A stretch of 64,000 nucleotides of DNA, taken from NCBI RefSeq assembly GCF_017352375.1, contig NZ_JAFEVR010000008.1:186001-250000 (forward strand), read 5' to 3'. This stretch comes from Mycolicibacterium sp. S2-37. GTDB taxonomy: Bacteria; Actinomycetota; Actinomycetes; Mycobacteriales; Mycobacteriaceae. Position 1 is the stretch's first letter; every line of letters begins with the position of its first letter. The translations under genes and the position numbers were made by a program. The notes under the pieces are model-generated. The model was not told where the DNA came from. It saw nothing but the letters and a program-made list of their open reading frames with translations, and made no database searches. Below, piece after piece: positions 8,802 to 18,105 of this stretch.

Positions 8802-9617
8802 TCAGGAGGTGACCGACCCCGCCGCCTCGCCGATGAGATTCGCGACGGCGTCGGGCTGGGACACGGTGACCGCGTGGGAGGCCTTGATCTCGACGTTGTG
8901 CGAGTTCGCCCGCTCCCCCATGAACCGCATCGATTCGGCGGGGATAGCGAGATCCTCGGTGGTGATCATGTTCCAGGACGGGATCGTCTTCCATGCGGTT
9001 TTCGAGGCCGGCTCCTCGAGCGCGGCCGAGGTGATCGGCCGCTGCGTGGCCGCCATCAGACTCGCGACGTCTTCGGGAACATCAGCGGCGAACACACTGC
9101 GGAACTCGTCCTGCTTGATGTAGAGATCGTCGCCCGTGCCGCCGCCGGGAAGTGCGAACGGAACGGTGTCGAGGGCGGGGCCGAGCTGCGCACCGGGGAA
9201 CTTGGCCGCCAGCTCACCAGTGCTCTCCCCGTTCTCCAGGATGAAGCTGGCGATGTACACCAGCGCCTTGACGTTGGCCTGGCCGTCGGCCGCCTCGCTC
9301 ATCACCGACCCGCCGTACGAGTGACCTGCCACCACCACCGGGCCGGTCACGCTGTCGAGGACACTCCTGACGTACTCGGCGTCGCTCCGCAGGCCACGCA
9401 GTGGGTTGGCGGCGGCAATCACCGGATACCCTTCCGCCTCAAGGATTTTGATGACCCCATTCCAACTGGACGAGTCGGCGAACGCGCCGTGGATCAGCAC
9501 CACGGTGGGCTTCGCCGCCGGTGCCGGCTGCTCGGCGGAGGCGCCACCGCAACCGGCGGTGAGTGCGGCGAGCGTCATACCCGCCGTCATCGTGACGAGG
9601 ACAGTCTTCAACATCAT
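8802..9617 (-). CDS. Alpha/beta hydrolase lipoprotein
   Basis: A 271-residue hydrolase. It begins with a lipoprotein signal peptide ending in the lipobox LTAGC (C23), so it is probably anchored at the outer face of the membrane. The oxyanion motif HGAF (43-46) and nucleophile elbow GHSYGG (Ser100) mark an esterase-type alpha/beta hydrolase of the EstC/salicylate-esterase-like group; the acid and His are expected later (SHAVTVSQP). GAAAGG lies at ribosome-site distance before ATG 9617. A perfect 14-bp palindrome 28-43 nt upstream links it to the GntR/GMC/MFS set. It may hydrolyse an ester outside the cell to feed the GMC oxidoreductase. Confidence 0.85.
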   Translation of the reverse strand: MMLKTVLVTMTAGMTLAALTAGCGGASAEQPAPAAKPTVVLIHGAFADSSSWNGVIKILEAEGYPVIAAANPLRGLRSDAEYVRSVLDSVTGPVVVAGHSYGGSVMSEAADGQANVKALVYIASFILENGESTGELAAKFPGAQLGPALDTVPFALPGGGTGDDLYIKQDEFRSVFAADVPEDVASLMAATQRPITSAALEEPASKTAWKTIPSWNMITTEDLAIPAESMRFMGERANSHNVEIKASHAVTVSQPDAVANLIGEAAGSVTS

Positions 9618-9644
9618 CGGGCCTTTCGGGGAGGGTGTGTCGAA

Positions 9645-9660
9645 GTGCAATATATTGCAT
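9645..9660. promoter_or_regulatory. AT-rich palindromic operator, copy 4 (best match, upstream of hydrolase)
   Basis: GTGCAATATATTGCAT contains TGCAATATATTGCA, a perfect 14-bp palindrome (9646-9659). It is the clearest of four related sites in 4.2-9.7 kb and lies 28 nt before the hydrolase start. Confidence 0.6.
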
Positions 9661-9692
9661 ACTGAGCGAAAAGACAGACCATTTCTGAATGT

Positions 9693-10550
9693 TCACCTGT
9701 TGTTGGGCGGAAAGTCGGCGTCACGGGACAGCGCCTCGTGCCGACGGATCTCGGCCAGGGACTCCTCGAACGCCCCGACGACCACGTCGAATCCGGCGCC
9801 ACCGAGCACCAGCCGACGCGGCGGCGGGTCCTGCGCCATCGCCGCGATCACCGCGCGCGCGCCGCGATGCGGGTCACCGGGTTGGGCGCCGTCCTGAGCG
9901 ACCATCGCGTCGCGCACCTGCTCCAGCATCGGCCGGTAGACGTCGACGGGTTCGTCAACCGTCTCGTCGGCGAATCCGGCATACGCGCGGGTGCGGAATG
10001 CTCCCGGCTCGACTGCCATGACGTTGATTCCCAGCCCGGTCACCTCATCGCGGAGCACCTCGGTGACGGCCTCGATCGCGAACTTGGTCGCGCTGTAATA
10101 CCCAAAGCCGGTCGTGCCGTGCAGCCCCGCCACCGATGACATGTTGACGATCCACCCGCTACCCCTGGCGCGCATGCCCGGCAGTGCCGCCCGCAGGACC
10201 GAGAGGACAGCGAAGAAGTTCAGCTCGAACATGTTTCGGATCTGAGACTCGTCCATTCCCTCGATCGAGCCGTACCATCCGCGGCCCGCGTTGTTGACGA
10301 GAACATCGATGCCGCCGAACCGCTCCTCGGCCGCGCGTACCGCCTCCTGTACCTGAGCCGCGTCGGTGACGTCGAGCGGAAGCACGAGCACACGCTCGCC
10401 GTAGGGCTGCGACCATTCGTCGAGTTCGGCCGGGCGCCGCGCGGTGAGCACCACGCGGTCCCCGACATCCAGCGCGGCCTCGGCGAACGCCATACCGAAT
10501 CCACCGGGTGTGCCACCGGTGATGAACCAGGTGCGCGTTGTCATCGTCAC
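9693..10550 (-). CDS. SDR family NAD(P)-dependent oxidoreductase
   Basis: A 285-residue short-chain dehydrogenase. The cofactor loop TGGTPGGFG (11-19), NNAG (86-89), catalytic Ser in NMSS (138-139) and YSATK (Tyr152, Lys156) are all present, so it should be active as a carbonyl or alcohol oxidoreductase. The GTG start at 10550 overlaps the stop of the SnoaL-like gene by 4 nt; ATG 10544 is an alternative. The C-terminal extension resembles classical SDRs annotated as oxidoreductases of unknown substrate. Co-transcription with the SnoaL-like gene is likely, and with the hydrolase gene 75 nt downstream possible. Confidence 0.9.
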   Translation of the reverse strand: MTMTTRTWFITGGTPGGFGMAFAEAALDVGDRVVLTARRPAELDEWSQPYGERVLVLPLDVTDAAQVQEAVRAAEERFGGIDVLVNNAGRGWYGSIEGMDESQIRNMFELNFFAVLSVLRAALPGMRARGSGWIVNMSSVAGLHGTTGFGYYSATKFAIEAVTEVLRDEVTGLGINVMAVEPGAFRTRAYAGFADETVDEPVDVYRPMLEQVRDAMVAQDGAQPGDPHRGARAVIAAMAQDPPPRRLVLGGAGFDVVVGAFEESLAEIRRHEALSRDADFPPNNR

Positions 10551-10906
10551 GGCTCGATCACCAGCCGGGCGATCAGCGCACCGTCCAGGCTGAACCGGAA
10601 GTGCAGGTCGGCTTCGCCGCCGGGGAAGTCCCCTTCGAGATGCTGCAGCACGTCGACCGACGCTGCGTCGGTCGTGGTCGCGCCGACGAAGTCGGTCGTA
10701 TAGGTGTACTCGCCGGCCGCCTTGCCCATCCAGTCCGCGATCTCCTGAGTTCCGCGGTACGTGTGGCCCTCGTCGATCACCACGGCATCGGCGGTGAACG
10801 TTTCGAGCGCCGCCGCGTCGTCCCCGGACTGATGCGTGGTGAGGTAGGCCTGCACCACCTGGGGCAGCCGTTCGAACGGTGTGTTTTGTTCGTTGTCATC
10901 TGTCAT
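10547..10906 (-). CDS. SnoaL-like / NTF2-fold protein
   Basis: A 119-residue protein with the cystatin-like alpha+beta NTF2 fold pattern: an N-terminal helix with VVQAYLTTHQSGD, then DAVVIDEGHTYRG and IADWMGKA, as in SnoaL-like polyketide-cyclase/isomerase families. Such proteins are small cytoplasmic enzymes or ligand binders; a reaction cannot be assigned. It is the first gene of a minus-strand unit with the SDR gene, with which it overlaps by 4 nt, so the two may act on the same substrate. Confidence 0.75.
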   Translation of the reverse strand: MTDDNEQNTPFERLPQVVQAYLTTHQSGDDAAALETFTADAVVIDEGHTYRGTQEIADWMGKAAGEYTYTTDFVGATTTDAASVDVLQHLEGDFPGGEADLHFRFSLDGALIARLVIEP

Positions 10907-10921
10907 GTCTCCACCGTCGGG

Positions 10922-10936
10922 TCTCCCCTCGGGAGA
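10922..10936. repeat. Short inverted repeat in the SnoaL/recC intergenic region
   Basis: TCTCCC-CTC-GGGAGA forms a perfect 6-bp stem with a 3-nt loop between the divergent SnoaL-like gene and recC. It could be an operator or a 5'-UTR hairpin. In such GC-rich DNA a chance occurrence is possible. Confidence 0.25.
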
Positions 10937-11027
10937 GGGTCAAGCCACGGCTGCGGCCGGCGTCACTGGCGAGCCCGAACCCAGACTCGCACCAGATTGT
11001 CGGAGCTGCGCTCTATCGTTTGAGTCG

Positions 11028-14000
11028 ATGCCGCTGCACCTCCACCGGGCCGAGCGCACCGATCTGCTGGCTGACGGCCTTGGCGCCCTGCTCAGCCGTC
11101 CCCTCGACGACCCGTTCGCCGAAGAACTCGTCATCGTCCCGGCCAAGGGTGTCGAGCGGTGGCTGAGCCAGCGGCTCTCTCACGTACTCGGAGCGGACGC
11201 CGGCCAGGACGGCGTCTGCGCCGGCGTCGTCTTCCGCAATCCGCGTTCGCTGATCAGTGAGCTCAGCGGCACCGCCGACGACGACCCATGGGCGCCCGAC
11301 GCCCTGGTCTGGCCGCTGCTCGCGGTGATCGACGACAGCCTCGACCAGCCCTGGGCCGCGACCCTGGCCACCCATCTGGGCCACTTCGAGCACGGCGATG
11401 AACGCGAGCTCCGCCAGGGCCGCCGGTACGCCGTCGCGCGTCGCCTGGCCGGCCTGTTCGCCTCCTATGCCCGGCAGCGTCCGCAGCTGCTCGTGGACTG
11501 GCTCGCCGGCGACGCCGACGGCCTGGACGCCGACCTGCACTGGCAGCCGCACCTGTGGCGCGCCCTCGTCGGCCACATCTCCGCCGATCCCCCGCACGTC
11601 CGGCATGCCGACGTCCTGGCCCGGCTGCGCTCGGCCCCCGCCGACCTGCCGGCACGGCTGTCGCTGTTCGGCCACACCCGGCTTCCGGTCACCGAGATCG
11701 AACTACTCGAGGCGCTGGCCACCCATCACGATCTGCACCTGTGGCTGCCGCATCCGAGCGATCCGCTGTGGTCGTCGCTGCGGCACACCCTCACCCCGAT
11801 CCCCCGCCGAGCCGACACCAGCCATCGTGACGTCACCCACCCGTTGCTCGCGACGCTGGGCCGCGATCTGCGGGAGCTCCAGCGCAGCCTGCCCACCGAC
11901 CCGCAGACCGACGAATACCTCGGTGACCCAACTCATCCCGACACCCTGCTCGGCTGGTTGCAGTCCGACATCGCGGCCGACGCGGTGCGCCCGGAAGGCC
12001 GGACCCTCGACGCCGCGGACCGCTCCGTGCAGGTGCACAGCTGCCATGGCGCCGCCCGTCAGATCGATGTGCTGCGCGAGGTACTGCTCGGACTGCTCGC
12101 CGACGACCCGACACTCGAACCCCGCGACATCCTGGTCATGTGCCCCGACATCGAGACCTATGCGCCGTTGATCGTCGCGGGCTTCGGGCTCGGCGACATC
12201 GTCGACGGCGCCCATCCGGCCCACCGGCTACGGGTCAAACTCGCCGATCGTGCGCTCACCCAGACCAATCCGCTGCTCGCGGTGGCCGGCCAGCTGCTCA
12301 CCCTGGCCGGCGGCCGCGCCACCGCCAGTGAGGTGCTCAACCTCGCCGAGGCGCCACCGGTACGGGCCCGGTTCGGGTTCAGCGACGACGACCTCGACGC
12401 CATCAGCGACTGGGTGCGCGAGGCCAACGTCCGGTGGGGGTTCGACCCCGCCCACCGCGAGCCCTACGGCGTGGGCTTCGTCCAGAACACGTGGCGCTTC
12501 GGAATCGACCGGGTGCTCGCCGGGGTGGCGATGTCCGATGACGCGCACGCCTGGCTCGACACCACCCTTCCCCTCGACGATGTCGGCAGTGATCGCGTGG
12601 AGCTCGCGGGCCGCCTCGCCGAATACGTCGACCGCCTGCACACGTGCGTCGAAAGGCTCACGGGCACAAGACCGCTCGCGCAATGGCTGACCGCCCTGAC
12701 CGAGGGTGTCATGCTGCTGGCCGCGGTGGCCGACGACGACGCCTGGCAGACCAGCCAGGTCGAGCGCGAATTCGCCGACGTGCTGGTCAAGGCCGGCGCG
12801 CTACGGGGCACCCCGCTGCGGCTGTCGGACGTGCGGGCACTGCTCGACCGCCACCTCGCCGGCCGCCCCACCCGGGCCAACTTCCGCACCGGCACCCTGA
12901 CGGTGTGCACGATGGTGCCGATGCGCTCGGTGCCGCACCGGGTCGTGTGCCTGATCGGTCTGGACGACGGCGTGTTCCCCCGCCTGGGTGTGGTCGACGG
13001 CGACGACGCCCTGGCCCGGGACCCGATGACCGGCGAACGCGACATCCGCTCGGAGGACCGCCAACTGCTGCTCGACGCGATCGGCGCGGCCACCGAGAAG
13101 CTCGTCATCACCTACACCGGCGCCAACGAGTATTCCGGCCAGCGCAGGCCGCCGGCCGTGCCGCTCGTCGAACTGCTCGACGCGCTCGAGGCCACCACCG
13201 GCGAGCGACTACCCGTCGTGGAACATCCGTTGCAGCCCTTCGACGTCCGCAACGTGACGCCCGGAGATCTCGGTGTCCCCGGTCAGTCCTTCACCTTCGA
13301 CACCACCACCCTCGTCGCGGCCAAGACCGCGACCGGACGGCGCAGCGCCCGGCCGCAACTGCTCGCCACACCCCTGCCCCCGCCGCCGCCCGACGACGTC
13401 GTACTCGACGATCTGATCGGCTTCTTCCGGGATCCGGTCAAAGGCTTCTTCCGGGCGCTGGACTACACGCTGCCCTGGGACGTCGACGGCGTCGACGATG
13501 CGATGCCCGTCGAGATCGACGCCCTGGCGCAGTGGAAGGTCGGCGACCGCATGCTCGACGACATGCTGCGCGGTATGGCGCCCGAGGATGCCCAGCAGGC
13601 CGAGTGGCGGCGCGGCACCCTGCCGCCCGGCCGCCTCGGGTGGCGCCAGGCCCAGCAATTGCGCGTCAGCGCAGAAGGGCTCGCCACCGCGGCACGTGCT
13701 CACCGCACGACGGCCCCGCACGCCTACGACGTCGACATCGACGTCGGCGGTGGCCGCCGCGTTACCGGCACCGTGCCGCGGGTCTACGGCGACCGGATGG
13801 TGTCGGTCACCTACTCCAAACTCGACGGCAAGCACCTGCTGGAGTCGTGGATCCGGTTGCTGGCGTTGACCGCTCAGCGCCCGCGTCAAGACTGGACCGC
13901 CGTGTGCATCGGCCGGCCACGCCGCGGCGACGCGCCGCTGCAGCGTCAGCTCGGCCGCCCGGCCGAGTCCGCCGACGACCTGCTGGGCGATCTGGTAGCG

Positions 14001-14273
14001 ATCTACGACGCGGGCCGACGTCAACCCGTTCCGCTGCCGTTGAAGACGTCCTACGCCTGGGCTGCTGCGCGAGAGGAGAACGAAGACCCACGCAGTGCGG
14101 CCAGATACCGGTGGGACTCCGGTCGGTACCCCGGCGAGAACGAGGATCCGGCGCACGCGCGGGTCTGGGGTCTCGGCGCGGCGCTGGACACCCTCGTCGA
14201 GGCGGGCCTCGACGACTACGCCACCCGGCTGTGGTCTCCGCTGCTGCGCGCCGAGGCCGGTGCGGGCCCATGA
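11028..14273 (+). CDS. recC: Exodeoxyribonuclease V subunit gamma (RecC)
   Basis: A 1081-residue protein with the RecC pattern: N-terminal MPLHLHRAERTDLLADGL and VIVPAKGVERWLSQRL, an inactivated helicase core without a Walker A lysine, and a C-terminal inactive nuclease-like domain. It forms the scaffold and Chi-scanning part of RecBCD, which resects double-strand breaks. The ATG at 11028 was chosen because homology begins there; the in-frame extension upstream is intergenic. Its stop overlaps the recB start (ATGA, 14270-14273). In mycobacteria RecBCD serves mainly single-strand annealing, as is known from M. smegmatis. Confidence 0.95.
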   Translation: MPLHLHRAERTDLLADGLGALLSRPLDDPFAEELVIVPAKGVERWLSQRLSHVLGADAGQDGVCAGVVFRNPRSLISELSGTADDDPWAPDALVWPLLAVIDDSLDQPWAATLATHLGHFEHGDERELRQGRRYAVARRLAGLFASYARQRPQLLVDWLAGDADGLDADLHWQPHLWRALVGHISADPPHVRHADVLARLRSAPADLPARLSLFGHTRLPVTEIELLEALATHHDLHLWLPHPSDPLWSSLRHTLTPIPRRADTSHRDVTHPLLATLGRDLRELQRSLPTDPQTDEYLGDPTHPDTLLGWLQSDIAADAVRPEGRTLDAADRSVQVHSCHGAARQIDVLREVLLGLLADDPTLEPRDILVMCPDIETYAPLIVAGFGLGDIVDGAHPAHRLRVKLADRALTQTNPLLAVAGQLLTLAGGRATASEVLNLAEAPPVRARFGFSDDDLDAISDWVREANVRWGFDPAHREPYGVGFVQNTWRFGIDRVLAGVAMSDDAHAWLDTTLPLDDVGSDRVELAGRLAEYVDRLHTCVERLTGTRPLAQWLTALTEGVMLLAAVADDDAWQTSQVEREFADVLVKAGALRGTPLRLSDVRALLDRHLAGRPTRANFRTGTLTVCTMVPMRSVPHRVVCLIGLDDGVFPRLGVVDGDDALARDPMTGERDIRSEDRQLLLDAIGAATEKLVITYTGANEYSGQRRPPAVPLVELLDALEATTGERLPVVEHPLQPFDVRNVTPGDLGVPGQSFTFDTTTLVAAKTATGRRSARPQLLATPLPPPPPDDVVLDDLIGFFRDPVKGFFRALDYTLPWDVDGVDDAMPVEIDALAQWKVGDRMLDDMLRGMAPEDAQQAEWRRGTLPPGRLGWRQAQQLRVSAEGLATAARAHRTTAPHAYDVDIDVGGGRRVTGTVPRVYGDRMVSVTYSKLDGKHLLESWIRLLALTAQRPRQDWTAVCIGRPRRGDAPLQRQLGRPAESADDLLGDLVAIYDAGRRQPVPLPLKTSYAWAAAREENEDPRSAARYRWDSGRYPGENEDPAHARVWGLGAALDTLVEAGLDDYATRLWSPLLRAEAGAGP

Positions 14274-17200
14274 GGCCGTTCGACCTGCTCGGCCCGCTGC
14301 CGGCGCCGCGCACCACCACGGTGCTCGAGGCCAGTGCCGGCACCGGGAAGACCTTCGCACTCGCCGGGCTGGTGACGCGCTACGTGGCCGAGGGCGTCGC
14401 GACACTCGACCAGATGTTGCTCATCACTTTCGGCCGCGCCGCGAGTCAGGAACTGCGCGAACGGGTCCGGTGTCAACTTCTCGACGCGATGGTGGCGTTC
14501 GACCGTCCGGCGGCCGCCGGGGACAACGAGCTGATCACTCATCTGCTCGACGGAAATGCCGGCGAACGCGCGGCGCGCAGACAGCGCCTGCGTGACGCGC
14601 TGGCGGACTTCGACGCCGCCACCATCGCCACCACCCACCAGTTCTGCCAGCTGGTCCTCAAATCGCTCGGGGTGGCGGGTGACACCGACGCCGGGGTCAC
14701 CCTGGTGGAGAGCCTCGACGACGTGATCGCCGACATCGTCGACGACTGCTATCTGCGCATGTTCGGCAACGAGCGGGAGAACCCGGTGATCACCCGCGCA
14801 CAGGCGCTGAAGGTGGCGCGCGAGGTGGTCAACAATCCGAGCGCGGAACTGCGGCCGCATAATCCGGCCCCGGACTCCGAGGCCGCCATCCGCGTCGCAT
14901 TCGCGCGCACGGTGTGCGGCGAGCTGGAGAGCCGCAAACGCAGCCTCGGCATCCTGGGCTACGACGATCTGCTGAGCCGGCTCGCCACGGCGCTCGAAGC
15001 CGCCGACTCCCCGGCGCGGTCGCGGATGCAGCAGCGGTGGTCGATCGTGATGGTCGACGAGTTCCAGGACACCGATCCGGTGCAGTGGCAGGTGATCGAC
15101 CGCGCATTCAGCGGCCGGTCGACGGTGATCCTGATCGGCGACCCGAAGCAGGCCATCTACGCGTTCCGCGGCGGCGACATCGTCACCTATCTGAACGCCG
15201 CCGAAACCGCCGGCGAGCGGTGCACTCTGGGCACGAACTGGCGCAGTGACGGCGTGCTGGTCGAACGGCTACAACACGTGCTGCTCGACGCCCAGCTCGG
15301 TGACCCGCGCATCGTCGTCCACCGGGTCGACGCCCACCACCGCGGACACCGGCTGCAGGGCGCCCACCGCAACGAGCCGTTCCGGCTGCGGGTGGTCAGC
15401 CGCGGCACATTCGGGCTGCGCGGCACGCAGACCGTCAAGATGGACCGCCTGCGTCCGTACATCGCCCAGGATCTGGCCGCCGACATCGCGACACTGCTCG
15501 CAAGCGACGCCAGCTACGACGGAAAGCCGCTGCAGGCCCGCGACATCGCGGTGATCGTCGAGAAACACAAGGACGCCCGAGCGTGTTTCGAGGCGCTGAG
15601 CGCCGCCGGTGTGCACGCCGTCTACACCGGCGACACCGACATCTTCAGCTCCGACGCCGCCGCCGACTGGCTGTGCCTGCTCGAAGCGTTCGACCAGCCC
15701 CACCGCTCCGGACTGGTGCGCGCCGCGGCCACCACGATGTTCTTCGGCCACACCGCCGACGAACTCGCCGCCCAGGGTGATTCGCTGACCAACCGGGTGA
15801 CCGACACGATCCGCCAGTGGGCCGATCACGCCCGCGAACGCGGCGTCGCCGCGGTGCTGGAGGCCGCCCAACTCGCCGGGATGGCCCGGCGGGTGCTCAG
15901 TTGGCACGACGGTGAGCGGCACATGACCGATATGGCCCACCTCACCCAACTGCTGCACGACACCGCCCACAGCGAGCACTACAGCCTGCCCGCGCTTCGC
16001 GACTGGCTGCGCACCCAGCGCCAAGGACCAGGCGGCACCCGAAACGGTCCAGTCGAACGCAACCGCCGCCTCGACAGCGATGCGGCAGCCGTGCAGATCA
16101 TGACGGTGTGGGTGAGCAAGGGTCTGCAGTATCCGGTGGTGTACCTGCCGTTCGCATTCAATCGCAATGTGCAGCAACGCGACACCGTGCTGTTCCACGA
16201 CGACGGTCAACGCTGTCTGCACATCGGCGGCGAGAACAGCCCTGACTACCGCGCCGTCGAGGCCCTCGGTCGCCGGGAGGAGGCCAGCGACGACGTCCGG
16301 CTGACCTACGTCGGGCTGACCCGCGCGCAATCCCAGGTCGTCGCCTGGTGGGCGCCGTCGTGGGATGAACCCAACGGCGGGCTGTCTCGGCTGCTGCGCG
16401 GCCGCGGACCCGGCGACCCGGCGGTGCCCGACAAGTGCCAGCCGCCCAAGATCTCCGACGCCGACGCCCGCACCCGGTTGCAGGCATGGGCGGACGCCGG
16501 CGGTCCCGCGCTCGAGGAAGCGGTCATCGCCCCACCCGCCGAGGTGCCCGCGCCGCCGCCACCGTCCGGGCTGACCGTGCGCCGGTTCCACCGGCACATC
16601 GACACCACCTGGCGGCGGACGTCGTACTCGGGCCTGATCCGGGCGGCGGAGTCCGACGGGGTGACCAGTGAGCCCGAGGTCGTCGACCTCGACGACGAGA
16701 CCGGCGACATCCCGGTGCCTGACGAGGTTGCGGCCGGTCCGGAGGTCGCCGATATGCCGTCACCGATGGCCGAGCTACCGACCGGCGCCAAGTTCGGGTC
16801 CCTGGTGCACGCGGTCCTCGAGCACGCCGACCCGTCCGCACCCGACTTCACCGCAGAACTCCAGCGCCACATCGAGGAGAACTCGTTGTGGTGGCCGGTC
16901 GACGTGGCGCCCGACGCGCTCGCGGACGCCCTGTTGCCGATGCACGACACGCCGCTCGGCCCGCTCGCCCCCGGGGTGACGCTGCGACAGATCGGGCTGC
17001 GAGACCGGTTGCGGGAGATGGACTTCGAGTTCCCCCTCGCCGGCGGCGATCTGCGCAGCACTGCCCCGCAGATCACGCTGGCCGACGTCGGCCGACTGCT
17101 CACCCGCCACCTCCCGGCCGACGACCCGCTGGCCGGGTATGCAGGCCGATTGTCCGACGGGGCGCTGGGCAGCCAATCGCTGCGCGGCTATCTCACCGGC

Positions 17201-17593
17201 TCGATCGACGCGGTCCTGCGGATCGGAAAGCGATATCTGGTGGTGGATTACAAGACGAACTGGCTCGGGGAGCCGGACCGCCCGCTCACCGCAGCCGACT
17301 ACGCCAGGCCGCGGATGGCCGAGGCGATGCTGCACTCGGACTACCCCTTGCAGGCCATGCTGTATTGCGTAGTCCTGCACAGGTTTCTGCGATGGCGCCA
17401 GCCTGGATATGATCCGCATCACCATCTCGGTGGGGTGCTCTATCTGTTCGTCCGCGGCATGTGCGGACCGGACACCCCGGTCGTCGGCGGCCACCCGGCC
17501 GGGGTGTTCAGCTGGCAACCGCCGGCGGAGCTCGTCACCGCACTCTCGGATCTACTCGACGCCGAGTGGAACCACGGGGGTGCGACCGCGTAG
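14270..17593 (+). CDS. recB: Exodeoxyribonuclease V subunit beta (RecB helicase-nuclease)
   Basis: A 1107-residue UvrD-like helicase fused to a RecB nuclease domain. Walker A is EASAGTGKTFAL (Lys27), Walker B is VDEFQDTDP (about 262-270), and superfamily-1 motifs such as TLGTNWRSD and LTYVGLTRAQ follow. The C-terminus carries the nuclease motifs GSIDAVLRI and VVDYKTNWLGE (about 990-1000), which hold the catalytic Asp and Lys, so both activities are predicted intact. It overlaps recC by 4 nt. The recB stop codon TAG is itself part of the predicted -10 element (17591-17596) of the next unit. Confidence 0.96.
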   Translation: MRPFDLLGPLPAPRTTTVLEASAGTGKTFALAGLVTRYVAEGVATLDQMLLITFGRAASQELRERVRCQLLDAMVAFDRPAAAGDNELITHLLDGNAGERAARRQRLRDALADFDAATIATTHQFCQLVLKSLGVAGDTDAGVTLVESLDDVIADIVDDCYLRMFGNERENPVITRAQALKVAREVVNNPSAELRPHNPAPDSEAAIRVAFARTVCGELESRKRSLGILGYDDLLSRLATALEAADSPARSRMQQRWSIVMVDEFQDTDPVQWQVIDRAFSGRSTVILIGDPKQAIYAFRGGDIVTYLNAAETAGERCTLGTNWRSDGVLVERLQHVLLDAQLGDPRIVVHRVDAHHRGHRLQGAHRNEPFRLRVVSRGTFGLRGTQTVKMDRLRPYIAQDLAADIATLLASDASYDGKPLQARDIAVIVEKHKDARACFEALSAAGVHAVYTGDTDIFSSDAAADWLCLLEAFDQPHRSGLVRAAATTMFFGHTADELAAQGDSLTNRVTDTIRQWADHARERGVAAVLEAAQLAGMARRVLSWHDGERHMTDMAHLTQLLHDTAHSEHYSLPALRDWLRTQRQGPGGTRNGPVERNRRLDSDAAAVQIMTVWVSKGLQYPVVYLPFAFNRNVQQRDTVLFHDDGQRCLHIGGENSPDYRAVEALGRREEASDDVRLTYVGLTRAQSQVVAWWAPSWDEPNGGLSRLLRGRGPGDPAVPDKCQPPKISDADARTRLQAWADAGGPALEEAVIAPPAEVPAPPPPSGLTVRRFHRHIDTTWRRTSYSGLIRAAESDGVTSEPEVVDLDDETGDIPVPDEVAAGPEVADMPSPMAELPTGAKFGSLVHAVLEHADPSAPDFTAELQRHIEENSLWWPVDVAPDALADALLPMHDTPLGPLAPGVTLRQIGLRDRLREMDFEFPLAGGDLRSTAPQITLADVGRLLTRHLPADDPLAGYAGRLSDGALGSQSLRGYLTGSIDAVLRIGKRYLVVDYKTNWLGEPDRPLTAADYARPRMAEAMLHSDYPLQAMLYCVVLHRFLRWRQPGYDPHHHLGGVLYLFVRGMCGPDTPVVGGHPAGVFSWQPPAELVTALSDLLDAEWNHGGATA

Positions 17594-17619
17594 GCTCTCC
17601 ATAGGTTGACTAACCAGCC
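17591..17619 (+). promoter_or_regulatory. Candidate promoter with 16-bp palindrome-containing motif, copy A
   Basis: A mycobacterial -10-like TAGGCT (17591-17596) is followed 7 nt later by GGTTGACTAACCAGCC (17604-17619), which contains the dyad GGTT-N4-AACC. The same arrangement, 15 of 16 motif bases identical, occurs at 36421-36448. It lies at the expected start site of a transcript reading into the STAS gene, 112 nt downstream. It may be an operator or an RNA element. Confidence 0.45.
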
Positions 17620-17730
17620 GCGGATCAGTCGCAGAATCACGTCGGGACAGGAACCCCCGAATCCGCTGACGACCGCCCCCAAGAATCTTCTCGAACGTGC
17701 ACCACTGCTGCGAGTTCGGAGTCGCTGATC

Positions 17731-18075
17731 ATGACCGCTATCGCCCCCATCCGTCCCGCCCGCGAGCGTCTGACGTTCTCCACCGAGTGGGAGAGCGCCA
17801 CCGACGTCCGTATCGCCGTCACCGGCGACATCGACGCCTCGAACGCTGCTGAGCTGGCCGAATACACCTTCCGCCGAGGCGCCAACTCCCGGCGCCTGAC
17901 CCTGGACCTGAACGGCGTCGACTTCCTCAGCACAGCGGGCTTCTCGGTGTTGTGCACCATCCACCAGCGGTGCGTCAACGCCGGCGTCGACTGGACGCTC
18001 GTCGGCAATGCGATGGTGCTGCGCGTCATCGACATCTGCGATCCGCACCGGACTCTTCCTGTCACCGCCGCCTGA
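17731..18075 (+). CDS. STAS-domain protein (anti-sigma factor antagonist type)
   Basis: A 114-residue single STAS domain. VTGDIDASNAAEL and LDLNGVDFLSTAGFSVL match SpoIIAA/RsbV-type antagonists; Ser67/Thr68 sit where the regulatory phosphoserine usually lies. Such proteins release a sigma factor by binding its anti-sigma factor when unphosphorylated. No anti-sigma or sigma gene is adjacent. It sits between recB and the NYN gene with a 137-nt leader that carries its own candidate promoter. Whether it has anything to do with RecBCD is unknown. Confidence 0.85.
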   Translation: MTAIAPIRPARERLTFSTEWESATDVRIAVTGDIDASNAAELAEYTFRRGANSRRLTLDLNGVDFLSTAGFSVLCTIHQRCVNAGVDWTLVGNAMVLRVIDICDPHRTLPVTAA

Positions 18076-18105
18076 GTAGGGCCCCTCATGGGCCACACTG
18101 GGTAC

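Noticed and set aside
12644..14269. In-frame 540-residue N-terminal extension of RecB overlapping recC
   Set aside because: RecB homology begins at ATG 14270, next to the ATGA overlap with recC; the extension is a translation of recC in another frame.
15269..16597. A 442-residue minus-strand frame inside recB
   Set aside because: It is antisense to the helicase core and has no domain pattern.
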